Source of the DNA: Herpetosiphon geysericola
GTDB taxonomy: Bacteria; Chloroflexota; Chloroflexia; Chloroflexales; Herpetosiphonaceae
Reading direction: 5' to 3'
DNA length: 64,000 nt
Assembly: GCF_001306135.1 (NCBI RefSeq)
Contig: NZ_LGKP01000012.1
Location: forward strand, 1-64,000
Numbering within the stretch: the first letter of the stretch is position 1; every line of letters starts with the position of its first letter. The notes under the pieces are model-generated. The model had not been told where the DNA came from. It was given only the letters and a program-made list of their open reading frames with translations, and did not search any database. The translations under genes and the position numbers were made by a program. Shown here one piece after another: positions 51,914 through 60,851 of the stretch.

Positions 51914-54900
51914 ATGAATTTCTTCCGGTCTCAGCGCAATTATGGGCGGCTTTTACTGGCCTTAATCGTCGTGCTTAATCTTGGTATGGCACGCTCTGCG
52001 GCAGCTGCTGGAGAGACCCCTTACGCTAATGCTGTTGATTCAAGCACCAGTGGGGTGATTGTTAATGGTAATAATGCGGTTGGTGCACCAAATGGTACTA
52101 CAACAACTGTGATTGGTGCGCTTGGCTTAAATTTGACCCTCGATATGGGCTTAAACGAAGAAGGCACTGGCGACCTTGTGGTCTATTATGCTGGGCTTGG
52201 CGTACAAGTCACGCCAAATATTCAGTTTCTCAATGGTAGCCGTCAAGTAATTGCTACGGCTCCATTAAGCCTGATTGGTTTATCAATTGGTTCGATTTAT
52301 TCAACTACCGTAACCTATGCAAATAAGCCTACCCCTTACCGCTATGTCCGCTTTACCTCACTGTTAACTGCATATCAAATTGATGCAGTTGAGGCAAAAT
52401 CATTCCGCCCCGATAGCGACAACGATGGGGTGAATGACACCGATGAAATTACCAACGGCACTAACCCCCTCGATCCTGATAGTGACGACGATGGCTTGAA
52501 TGATGGCCAGGAAATCGTCAATGGGACTAACCCGAATAATCCTGATAGTGATGGTGATGGGTTGCCCGATGGTTGGGAAGTCGGCTATACGCTAAATCCA
52601 AACGATGCAACTGGCGCAAATGGCGCAGCTGGCGATCCAGATAGCGATGGCTCGACCAACTTGCAAGAGTATCAAAAATCGACCAACCCTAAGAATGCTG
52701 ATACTGATGGCGATGGTTTGAATGACGGTGCTGAAACGACCGCCGGCACCAATCCGAACAATCCTGATAGTGATAGTGATGGCTTGCCCGATGGTTGGGA
52801 AGTGACCTACAGCTTGAATCCATTGAGTGCAACTGGCGCGAATGGCGCAGCTGGTGACCCTGATGCTGATGGTTCAAGCAATCTGCAAGAATATCAAAAT
52901 GGTACCAATCCCCAAAATGCCGATACTGATGGCGATGGGTTAAATGATAGTGCTGAAGCAGCAATTGGCACGAATCCCAATAATGCTGATAGTGATAGCG
53001 ATGGCTTGCCTGATGGTTGGGAAGTAACCAACAGCCTCAATCCATTGAATGCAACTGGCACCCAAGGTGCAGCAGGCGACCCAGATAGCGATGGCTCGAC
53101 CAACCTCCAAGAATATCAAAATGGTACCAATCCGAATGATAATGACAGCGACAACGATGGCTTGACTGATGGTCAAGAAGCGACTTTGGGCACGAATCCC
53201 AATAATGCTGATAGTGATGGCGATGGTTTGCCCGATGGCTGGGAAGTTGCAAACACCCTCAATCCATTGAGTGCAACTGGCGCGAATGGTGCAGCTGGTG
53301 ACCCTGATACTGATGGTTCAAGCAACTTGCAAGAATATCAAAATGGAACTAACCCAAATGATAATGACAGCGATAACGATGGCTTGACTGATGGTGAAGA
53401 AGTTAGTGCTGGCACCAACCCAAATAATGCCGATAGCGATGGTGATAGCTTGCCCGATGGCTGGGAAGTCAACCATGGCTTGAATCCATTGAGCAGCACG
53501 GGAAACAATGGCGCAACCGGCGATCCCGATGCTGATGGCTCGAATAATGCAGCCGAATATGCAGCAGGCACCCATCCAAATGATAATGACAGCGATAACG
53601 ATGGCTTGAATGATGGCGCTGAGGCTGCCTTAGGAACCAACCCGAATAATGCTGATAGTGATGGCGATGGTTTGCCCGATGGCTGGGAAGTCAACAACAG
53701 CCTGAATCCATTGAACCCAACTGGCACCCAAGGTGCAGCAGGCGACCCCGATGCTGATGGCTCGAATAACCTGCAAGAATATCAAAACGGCACCAACCCA
53801 AATGATAATGACAGCGATAACGATGGCTTGACTGACGGTGAAGAAGCCACATTGGGGACGAATCCCAATAATGCTGATAGTGATGGCGATGGTTTGCCAG
53901 ATGGCTGGGAAGTCGATAATGGGCTTGATCCCTTGAGCGGCACTGGTGCAAATGGTGCAGCAGGCGACCCCGATGCTGATGGCTCGAATAACCTGCAAGA
54001 ATATCAAAATGGCACCAACCCAAATGATAACGATAGCGATAATGATGGCCTGAATGATGGCGCTGAAGCTGTGGCTGGTACTGATCCAAATGATAGCGAC
54101 AGCGATAATGACGGTTTGCCTGACGGCTGGGAATTGAATAATGGCTTGAATCCATTGAATCCTAATGATGCTGCTGGTGACCCTGATAACGATGGCTTAG
54201 ATAATGGCGCTGAATTTGTCAATAATACCAATCCCCAGGTTGCTGATAGCGATGGCGATAACTTGAACGATGGTGATGAGGTCGCAGCAGGCACCAATCC
54301 AAACGACAGTGATAGTGACAACGATAGCTTGCCTGATGGTTGGGAAGCCGCTAATGGGCTTGATCCATTGAGTGGTACTGGCGATGATGGCGCAGCAGGC
54401 GACCCCGATGCTGATGGCTCGAATAACGCTGCCGAATATGCCAACAACACGAATCCAAATGACAATGACAGTGATAACGATGGCTTGACGGATGGTGAAG
54501 AATCTAGCCTGGGGACAAACCCAAATAATGCTGATAGCGATGGCGATGGCTTGCCCGATGGCTGGGAAGTTGATAACAGCCTTGATCCATTGAGCAGCAT
54601 GGGCGATGACGGCGCAACAGGCGACCCTGATGCTGATGGCTCAAGCAACTTGCAAGAATATCAAAATGGCAGCAATCCTAATGACAATGACAGTGACGAC
54701 GATGGATTGAATGATGGCGCTGAAGCTTTGGCTGGTACTGATCCAAACGACAGCGATAGCGATAATGATAGCTTGCCCGATGGCTGGGAGGTCAACAACA
54801 ATCTTGATCCATTGAGTGGGGTTGGTGATGATGGGGCAGCAGGAGATCCCGATGCTGATGGCTCGAATAACCTGCAAGAATATCAAAATGGCACCAACCC

Positions 54901-56254
54901 AAATGATAACGATACCGATAACGATGGCTTGAATGATGGCGCTGAGGCCAGCGCTGGTACTAATCCAAACGATAGCGACAGCGATAACGATAGCTTGCCT
55001 GATGGTTGGGAAGTTGATAATGGGCTTGATCCATTGAGCAGCACTGGTGATGATGGTGCAGCTGGCAATCCTGACAATGATGGTTTGAATAACGCAGCTG
55101 AATATGCTAATAACACGAATCCAAACGATAGCGACAGCGATAACGATGGCTTGCCCGATGGCTGGGAAGTAAGTTATGGGCTTGATCCATTGAGCAGCAC
55201 TGGTGATGATGGTGCAGCTGGCAATCCTGATAATGACAGTTATGACAATGCAACAGAATTTGCCAATGGTACTAGTCCAATAGTCTTTGATGCACCTGTA
55301 GCAACCAATACACCAGTCCCAACAGCAACCGAGGTGCCAACGGCGACCGCGACCGAGGTTCCAACGGCGACCGCGACTGAGGTTCCAACCGCAACGGCAA
55401 CTGAGGTTCCAACGGCAACGGCAACCGAGGTGCCAACGGCAACTGCTACTGAGGTGCCAACGGCGACGGCGACCGAGGTTCCAACGGCGACCGCGACTGA
55501 GGTTCCAACCGCAACGGCAACTGAGGTTCCAACGGCAACGGCAACCGAGGTGCCAACGGCAACTGCTACTGAGGTTCCAACGGCGACGGCAACCGAGGTT
55601 CCAACGGCGACGGCAACCGAGGTTCCAACGGCGACGGCAACCGAGGTGCCAACGGCAACTGCTACTGAGGTGCCAACGGCAACAGCAACCGATGTGCCAA
55701 CGGCGACGGCGACTGACGTCCCAACGGCGACGGCGACTGACGTTCCAACGGCGACGGCAACGGAGGTTCCAACCGCAACCGCGACTGAGGTTCCAACGGC
55801 GACGGCGACTGAGGTTCCAACCGCAACCGCGACTGAGGTTCCAACGGCGACGGCGACTGACGTCCCAACGGCAACGGAGGTTCCAACCGCAACAGCAACC
55901 GATGTGCCAACGGCGACCGCGACTGAGGTCCCAACGGCAACGGCGACTGAGGTCCCAACGGCAACGGCGACTGAGGTCCCAACCGCGACGGCGACTGAGG
56001 TCCCGACCGTAACCGCAACAGCCACAGCGATTGCAACTGCGACCGCAACGTCGATTGCGACCGCAACGGCAACTAACGTACCGACGGCAACGGCAACGGC
56101 AATTGTAACGGCAACGGCAACCAATGTGCCAACGGCGACCAGTACGAACGTGCCAACGGCAACGGCAACGGCAACCAATGTGCCAACCGCGACCAGTACG
56201 AACGTCCCAACCCAATTCAAGATTTTCTTGCCAATCGCAATGAGAGGCGAATAA
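51914..56254 (+). CDS. Giant secreted calcium-binding repeat protein with Thr/Pro stalk and YLP-type tail
   Basis: 1446 residues. The signal peptide (about 1-33) is followed by a ~130-residue N-terminal beta domain (GETPYANAVDSSTSGVIVNG onward, possibly a galactose-binding or discoidin-like fold). Residues about 166-1125 are thrombospondin type 3-like calcium loops: 13 units of ~75 residues, each with DSDGDGLPDGWEV, a xGLDPLS/GAAGDPDADG segment, NLQEYQNGTNPND and a DSDNDGLTDGEE loop. Then comes a stalk of about 30 VPTATATE units, irregular TATATNVPTATS segments and the end FKIFLPIAMRGE. GAGGAG precedes the ATG. It probably forms a long Ca2+-stiffened surface or secreted fibre; its ligand is unknown. 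Confidence 0.92.
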   Translation: MNFFRSQRNYGRLLLALIVVLNLGMARSAAAAGETPYANAVDSSTSGVIVNGNNAVGAPNGTTTTVIGALGLNLTLDMGLNEEGTGDLVVYYAGLGVQVTPNIQFLNGSRQVIATAPLSLIGLSIGSIYSTTVTYANKPTPYRYVRFTSLLTAYQIDAVEAKSFRPDSDNDGVNDTDEITNGTNPLDPDSDDDGLNDGQEIVNGTNPNNPDSDGDGLPDGWEVGYTLNPNDATGANGAAGDPDSDGSTNLQEYQKSTNPKNADTDGDGLNDGAETTAGTNPNNPDSDSDGLPDGWEVTYSLNPLSATGANGAAGDPDADGSSNLQEYQNGTNPQNADTDGDGLNDSAEAAIGTNPNNADSDSDGLPDGWEVTNSLNPLNATGTQGAAGDPDSDGSTNLQEYQNGTNPNDNDSDNDGLTDGQEATLGTNPNNADSDGDGLPDGWEVANTLNPLSATGANGAAGDPDTDGSSNLQEYQNGTNPNDNDSDNDGLTDGEEVSAGTNPNNADSDGDSLPDGWEVNHGLNPLSSTGNNGATGDPDADGSNNAAEYAAGTHPNDNDSDNDGLNDGAEAALGTNPNNADSDGDGLPDGWEVNNSLNPLNPTGTQGAAGDPDADGSNNLQEYQNGTNPNDNDSDNDGLTDGEEATLGTNPNNADSDGDGLPDGWEVDNGLDPLSGTGANGAAGDPDADGSNNLQEYQNGTNPNDNDSDNDGLNDGAEAVAGTDPNDSDSDNDGLPDGWELNNGLNPLNPNDAAGDPDNDGLDNGAEFVNNTNPQVADSDGDNLNDGDEVAAGTNPNDSDSDNDSLPDGWEAANGLDPLSGTGDDGAAGDPDADGSNNAAEYANNTNPNDNDSDNDGLTDGEESSLGTNPNNADSDGDGLPDGWEVDNSLDPLSSMGDDGATGDPDADGSSNLQEYQNGSNPNDNDSDDDGLNDGAEALAGTDPNDSDSDNDSLPDGWEVNNNLDPLSGVGDDGAAGDPDADGSNNLQEYQNGTNPNDNDTDNDGLNDGAEASAGTNPNDSDSDNDSLPDGWEVDNGLDPLSSTGDDGAAGNPDNDGLNNAAEYANNTNPNDSDSDNDGLPDGWEVSYGLDPLSSTGDDGAAGNPDNDSYDNATEFANGTSPIVFDAPVATNTPVPTATEVPTATATEVPTATATEVPTATATEVPTATATEVPTATATEVPTATATEVPTATATEVPTATATEVPTATATEVPTATATEVPTATATEVPTATATEVPTATATEVPTATATEVPTATATDVPTATATDVPTATATDVPTATATEVPTATATEVPTATATEVPTATATEVPTATATDVPTATEVPTATATDVPTATATEVPTATATEVPTATATEVPTATATEVPTVTATATAIATATATSIATATATNVPTATATAIVTATATNVPTATSTNVPTATATATNVPTATSTNVPTQFKIFLPIAMRGE
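52425..55280 (+). repeat. In-frame tandem array of ~225-bp units (TSP3 region)
   Basis: Thirteen units marked by LPDGWE codons follow each other, with the related phrases AATGATAATGACAGCGATAA and GATGGCTTGCCCGATGGCTG recurring almost unchanged. The divergence between units shows they are old copies kept by selection or gene conversion. Confidence 0.85.
55315..56010 (+). repeat. 24-bp tandem array encoding VPTATATE units
   Basis: About 29 copies of a 24-base unit (of the form GAGGTTCCAACGGCGACGGC plus four bases) run head to tail in frame. Synonymous variants (GTG/GTT/GTC, GCA/GCG) repeat in blocks, which points to recent expansion by slippage or recombination. One copy is shortened (TDVPTATEVP). 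Confidence 0.9.
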
Positions 56255-56269
56255 ATCTGCGCAAGCTCA

Positions 56270-56305
56270 GCCGCCCTGTTTGTTCAACAAACAGGGCGGC
56301 TTTTT
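56270..56305 (+). terminator. Terminator of the calcium-repeat protein gene
   Basis: GCCGCCCTGTTTGTT pairs perfectly with AACAAACAGGGCGGC and is followed by TTTTT. Confidence 0.92.
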
Positions 56306-56378
56306 ATTAAGCGAGATTTTTATGATACAGTTCGAGATGCGGTGAGCATGGTTCTCAGAATCTATTTAGGAGGTCTTT

Positions 56379-56780
56379 GTGATCGATCGCATGTTCCTTT
56401 CGCCGACTATTCACATGCATATGGGGTCGCTTGTGATCATAGTTAGCCTTTTGGCGATGGGTTATACCTGTTGGTTGGCTTGGAAAGGTAAGGAGCTTAA
56501 TCGCTGGGCGAATGTGGCGATTATTAGCATGCAACTGGTGATTATGATTCAAGCGCTGTTGGGGATTAAGTTGCTTGATCAAGGGCTTGGTGTGGTGCAG
56601 CTATATATTCATTATGTCGGTGGACTAGCGCCACTTTTCTTTTGTTCGCTGTTTTATTGGATTCCAATTGCCCGCCCGCAAATCAAAACTCGCTTTGCAG
56701 CAGCGGTCACCGTTGGCTCGTTTTTGTTTGTGATTATGACGTTTACAATTGGCCAGGCCTACGTGCGCGGCACGGTTTAA
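56379..56780 (+). CDS. Four-helix integral membrane protein (133 aa)
   Basis: The start is GTG 56379, five bases after AGGAGG. Four hydrophobic helices: about 16-35, 43-62, 72-92 and 102-124. His residues lie near the start (SPTIHMHMGSL) and before helix 3 (LYIHYVGGLAPLFFC), and the layout is somewhat like small haem- or quinone-linked membrane proteins, but I cannot assign it. It stands alone, convergent with the cupin gene. Confidence 0.75.
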   Translation: MIDRMFLSPTIHMHMGSLVIIVSLLAMGYTCWLAWKGKELNRWANVAIISMQLVIMIQALLGIKLLDQGLGVVQLYIHYVGGLAPLFFCSLFYWIPIARPQIKTRFAAAVTVGSFLFVIMTFTIGQAYVRGTV

Positions 56781-56837
56781 TTGATCATTAGCCTCTCATA
56801 GGATCAAAACTATGAGAGGCTTGCTTGTAAATCTTGG

Positions 56838-57203
56838 CTAAAGCTGTTCGAGTTGGCTACGAGTGCGCTCATTATTCAAATTGCCAGTGTTGAGCGTGGT
56901 CGCTGGCTCGAACATCATCAACCAAACTTCCTCGGTTTCTGCTACTGGACAATGCTCTACTCCACGGGGCACAATCAACATCTCGCCTTGATTCAGCACT
57001 TGGTCGCCATCACGCAGTTGCATGCGCAAGCGGCCTTGCACCACGAAAAATAATTCATCTTCATGCTCGTGATGATGCCACTCGAATGCGCCTTGAAGTT
57101 TTGCCAATTTAACTTGTTGACCGTTAAGCTCGCCAATTACCCGTGGATTCCAATAATCGTTGAAGTGACCGAATTTCTCAAGCAGATTGATGACTGCTGG
57201 CAT
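56838..57203 (-). CDS. Small cupin-domain protein
   Basis: Start ATG 57203 (MPAVINLLEKFGHFNDYWNP) has AAGGAG upstream; codons beyond it lie in intergenic DNA. The 121-residue protein has the cupin metal motifs: FEWHHHEHEDELFFVVQGRL (motif 1: His, His, Glu) and GEMLIVPRGVEHCP (motif 2 His). Such small cupins (mannose-6-phosphate-isomerase-like) bind a metal and a small molecule; the reaction is not known. Confidence 0.88.
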   Translation of the reverse strand: MPAVINLLEKFGHFNDYWNPRVIGELNGQQVKLAKLQGAFEWHHHEHEDELFFVVQGRLRMQLRDGDQVLNQGEMLIVPRGVEHCPVAETEEVWLMMFEPATTLNTGNLNNERTRSQLEQL

Positions 57204-57292
57204 AGCTTGGCTCCTTACAGCGAATGCGCTGGTTAAATGATAACCAGACGAATACCATTCAATATCCGTCTGGTTGCTGATTGAGGTTAATG

Positions 57293-59116
57293 CTATTTGG
57301 ATTGTTGGGCAAGTGGCAAGTATTGGGCTGCTAAAGCTGGTTTTTGCCAAACTTCGACATAATCAACTTCGAGCAAGCCATTGCCCGCCACAATACTATC
57401 GACGGTTGATTGTTTGACCCCGAAGTAGGCACAGCCTGCTGGTAATGGATTGCCAGTACAGCCATTGTAGCCAGCGGGATATTCGCCGCCCAAAGCCAAG
57501 TTCAAGATGAAGAATTTGGGATTGTCATACGTCCATTGACCATAATCGGCAATGATTTGGGCCCGAGTAAAGCTCAGAATTTCACGATCGTCGACGAACC
57601 ATTTGATAAAGGTTGGGTCCCATTCGACGGCGTAGGTATGCCAATCGCCAGTGGTTTGGCCTGCTGGCAAATTGACTAAGCCGCCAGCCGAGCCAGCGCC
57701 CCAGTAGCCTGGGCCATGCAATGCGCCTGATGTCCAATTGCCATAGCCAATATTTTCCATAATATCAAGCTCGCCGTTGCCAGGCCAGCCAACTTGATTA
57801 ATATTTGCGCCCATCATCCAGAAAGCTGGCCAGTAGCCTTCGCCAACTGGCATTTTCATACGCGCAATCATCTTGCCATATAAGAAACTTTGGCGGCCTA
57901 AGCCGAAAATTCGGCCTGAGGTGAAGGGATAGCCATTGGCGGTTTCTTTGCGGGCAGTGATTTTCAGCGTACCGCCGCTAACCGCGACGTTGTTGCTGGT
58001 ATATTGTTGCTGCTCGCCATTGACATGCACATCGTTATCGTAGGCCCAATTGCTCATGTTCAAGCTATTGCCATCGAAATTTTCGACCCAAACCCGACTA
58101 TAGCTCCCAGTCAACGGCGCTGGGGCTGGATCGTAGCTAGGATTGCCAGCATTACAGCCGTAGACTTCCAATTCCCAGATCGAATAGCCATACTCGGTAG
58201 CTTTTTTGGTCATATTGATGCGTAAATAGCGCCCAGTAACCGGGGTTAAATTGTAGTCGTTGTTAGTTTGGGTATTGCCAACCACGCTGCGTAGCGTCGT
58301 CCAATTGCTGCGATCATTCGAGATTTGAATTTGATAATCGGCGGCGAAAGCTGCTTCCCACAAGATGCGCACGCGATTGATTGTGGCATTGGTTGAACCT
58401 AAATCAACATACAACCAAGCATTAACTGGGCCACTTGGATACCAGAGATGGCTCCAGCGTGTGGTCGTGGCATTGCCATCAACCGCTTGGGCTGGAGTTG
58501 AAGTTTTCGATTCATAAAACCAAGCATAGGCTGGTTTGTTCAAGGCAATGTTGCTTGAAGTTGGGCAGCTATTTGGAATTGTGGTTGGTTGGGCGGTTGG
58601 CTGAACCGTTGGTTGAATGCTGCCACTATAAACCTCAACCTCAAACAACGAAATGCCATATTGAGTAGCACGAGTGATGCTTTCGATTCGTAGATAACGA
58701 CCTGTGCCACTGATGCTCAAATCGTCAAGATTGCCATCGCTATTGCTGATGGTTTGGATGGTCGTCCAAGTGCTGGCATCGTTGGAGGTTTGAATGCGGT
58801 AGCTGCTGGCGTAGGCTGCTTCCCAACGCAAAACAATTCGATTGAAGCTTTGCACGCTGCCAAGATCAACCCGCAACCATTGACCATCGGCAAAGCTGCT
58901 GCTCCACCGAGTATTCAGGTTGCCGTCGAGTGCCAACGCAGCCCTAAAATCGGCATTTTCGTTACTTGAAGCAAGCGCGGTTTTGCCCAACGCTAGGTTG
59001 GTTGCGGCAAATGTGCTTTGGGGCTTGCTCAAAAACAGCATTGGGCTGAGCAGCAAACAGGCCAATAAGGCCAAGCGTGATCCACCACGAACAGAAAAGC
59101 GTCCATTTAAGAACAT
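57293..59116 (-). CDS. Secreted GH16 beta-glucanase with two F5/8-type C domains and YLP-type tail
   Basis: 607 residues from ATG 59116 (AAAGGAG nine bases upstream; a start at 59137 is less likely). The signal peptide (to about 37) is followed by two discoidin-type carbohydrate-binding modules, NLALGKTALASSNENADFRA...DGNLNTRWSS...ISLFEVEVYSG and NIALNKPAYAWFYESK...WSHLWY...YSIWELEVYGC. The GH16 domain follows: catalytic GELDIMENIGY (two Glu and Asp), WAYDNDVHVNGEQQQYTSNN, and DWHTYAVEWDPTFIKWFVDD. It probably hydrolyses beta-1,3 (or 1,3-1,4) glucans such as laminarin or fungal wall. It ends AQYLPLAQQSK, a YLP tail. Confidence 0.94.
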   Translation of the reverse strand: MFLNGRFSVRGGSRLALLACLLLSPMLFLSKPQSTFAATNLALGKTALASSNENADFRAALALDGNLNTRWSSSFADGQWLRVDLGSVQSFNRIVLRWEAAYASSYRIQTSNDASTWTTIQTISNSDGNLDDLSISGTGRYLRIESITRATQYGISLFEVEVYSGSIQPTVQPTAQPTTIPNSCPTSSNIALNKPAYAWFYESKTSTPAQAVDGNATTTRWSHLWYPSGPVNAWLYVDLGSTNATINRVRILWEAAFAADYQIQISNDRSNWTTLRSVVGNTQTNNDYNLTPVTGRYLRINMTKKATEYGYSIWELEVYGCNAGNPSYDPAPAPLTGSYSRVWVENFDGNSLNMSNWAYDNDVHVNGEQQQYTSNNVAVSGGTLKITARKETANGYPFTSGRIFGLGRQSFLYGKMIARMKMPVGEGYWPAFWMMGANINQVGWPGNGELDIMENIGYGNWTSGALHGPGYWGAGSAGGLVNLPAGQTTGDWHTYAVEWDPTFIKWFVDDREILSFTRAQIIADYGQWTYDNPKFFILNLALGGEYPAGYNGCTGNPLPAGCAYFGVKQSTVDSIVAGNGLLEVDYVEVWQKPALAAQYLPLAQQSK

Positions 59117-59282
59117 CGTTGGCGCTCCTTTGATCAAAAGACCAATACTTATTCCACTGAAAGTAATTAAAACACGTTAAGATATATTCATGCAAGGGTT
59201 TTAACCAAAGATGACTTGAAATTGCTGTTTGAATAGCTAGCTAGAGCTACCTTTTGCTCTATCGGCGTGTGAAAGGAGTGTT

Positions 59283-60851
59283 ATGGATAGCTACGATAGT
59301 GTGGTGATTGGCAGTGGACACAATGCCTTAGTTGCAGCAGCCTACTTGGCGCGGGCAGGCAAATCGGTGTTGGTGCTCGAAAATAACGATCGGATTGGCG
59401 GGCTGGTTCGGACAGAAGAATTAACCTTGCCTGGCTTCGAGCACGATGTCTATTCCTCGGCGCACCCGCTTTTTACGACCAGCCAAGCCTATGCTGAGCT
59501 TGGCGCTGAGTTAACTGCCCGTGGGTTGCGCTACATCAACACCGATATTCCAACTGGCGTATCGTTTAGCGATGGCAGAACCGCGATTTTACCTCAAGCA
59601 TTTGAGGCTATTTTGGCCGAGGCTGAGCGCTTAGCAGCGGGCGATGGCGCAATCTTTGGCCAAATGCTTGGTTCATTCAACCCCTATGTTGAGGATGTAT
59701 TTCGCTTGTTTGCGCTGGATTTGCAATCGCCCACGGCGCAAACGATTATTCAACGCTTGCTGCATAGCGAAGCAGGGTACTCGCCATTTAGTAAGTTGCT
59801 GTTTGAAACAGCGCGCCATGTGGTCAGCCCATTTCAATCGCCAGTGATGCAGGCCATGCTTGCGCCATGGGTCATGCATCTTGGCCGTAATCCTGATGAA
59901 ATTGGCAGTGGTTTATGGGTATATCTGATTGTGTTGGCGACGATGGGCGCGGGCATGGCCACGCCTGAGGGTGGGAGTGAGCAATTAGCTGTGGCTTTGG
60001 GCCGTTTAATTAGCGACCATGGCGGGGTGATTCGCACGCAAACCGCAGCAACCAGAATTGTGCTGGCTAATGGCAAGGCCAGCGAAGTCCATACCAATAC
60101 CGGCGAGGCCTTCAAGGTGCGCGAGCATGTGATTGCGTCGGTCAATCCTGATCAGCTCTATTTGCGTTTGTTAGCAGATACGCCGCAGCCGGATCATGTG
60201 ATTCAGCAAGCAACCAATTATCGTTATGGGCGCGGTTGCGTGCAAATTCATTTGGCGCTCAGCGAGCCGCCACGCTGGCCTGATGCCCGTTTCAATCGAA
60301 TTGGTCAGCCGCATTTAACCGATGGCTTGAATCAATGCACCTTGGCAGTTGCCCAAGCAATGGCTGGCTTGTTGCCGAGTAATCCAACGTTTACTGTGGA
60401 TTGCCCAACCAACCTCGACCCAAGCCGGGCGCCAGCAGGTAAGGCGATTATGCGGGTGCAAGTGCTCGAAGTGCCATGTCGTCCGCTTGGCGATGCTGCT
60501 GGCCAGATTTCGGTTGGCGATGGCACATGGACTGGTGATTTAACTAAGCGCTTTGTTGAACGCATTTTGGCAATCGTTGAACGGCATATTCCGAATATTC
60601 CAGCGAGTGTTTTGGGCATGAACGTGATTACGCCAACCAATTTGGCCCAATTTAGCCCCAATCTTGGGCCTGGCGATCCCTATGGCGGTGCGCATGATCT
60701 GGCGCAAAGCTATCTGTTGCGGCCAATGCCAGCCCAACCAAGCCACCAAACCTTGGTACCCAATATTTTTATGCTTGGGGCTGCAACCTGGCCGGGCCAT
60801 GGAATTAATGGTGGTTCTGGCTATATTGTGGCCAAGCAATTGTTAAGTTAA
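59283..60851 (+). CDS. FAD-dependent oxidoreductase of the phytoene desaturase family
   Basis: 522 residues. N-terminal dinucleotide fold DSVVIGSGHNALVAAAYLAR with VLVLENNDRIGGLVRTEE; the FAD-contact end is NIFMLGAATWPGHGINGGSG. Sequence style matches the CrtI-like NAD(P)/FAD group including plant-type CRTISO and the animal PYROXD2-like proteins (GHNALVAA motif). Carotenoid or other isoprenoid chemistry is plausible but unproven: no crtB or other carotenoid gene is in the window. GAAAGGAG precedes the ATG. Its stop interlocks with that of the convergent PAP2 gene. Confidence 0.88.
   Translation: MDSYDSVVIGSGHNALVAAAYLARAGKSVLVLENNDRIGGLVRTEELTLPGFEHDVYSSAHPLFTTSQAYAELGAELTARGLRYINTDIPTGVSFSDGRTAILPQAFEAILAEAERLAAGDGAIFGQMLGSFNPYVEDVFRLFALDLQSPTAQTIIQRLLHSEAGYSPFSKLLFETARHVVSPFQSPVMQAMLAPWVMHLGRNPDEIGSGLWVYLIVLATMGAGMATPEGGSEQLAVALGRLISDHGGVIRTQTAATRIVLANGKASEVHTNTGEAFKVREHVIASVNPDQLYLRLLADTPQPDHVIQQATNYRYGRGCVQIHLALSEPPRWPDARFNRIGQPHLTDGLNQCTLAVAQAMAGLLPSNPTFTVDCPTNLDPSRAPAGKAIMRVQVLEVPCRPLGDAAGQISVGDGTWTGDLTKRFVERILAIVERHIPNIPASVLGMNVITPTNLAQFSPNLGPGDPYGGAHDLAQSYLLRPMPAQPSHQTLVPNIFMLGAATWPGHGINGGSGYIVAKQLLS

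Noticed and set aside
52425..55280. Possible CRISPR-like periodic repeats
   Set aside because: Units are coding, ~225 bp, without spacers of constant length; they encode calcium loops in one frame.
54641..56220. Long minus-strand open frames (over 300 and 500 codons) opposite the calcium-repeat gene
   Set aside because: They are shadows of the 24-bp and TSP3 repeats, which lack stops in several frames; products are monotonous (VAVGTS or WNLSRR units), with no plausible start signals.
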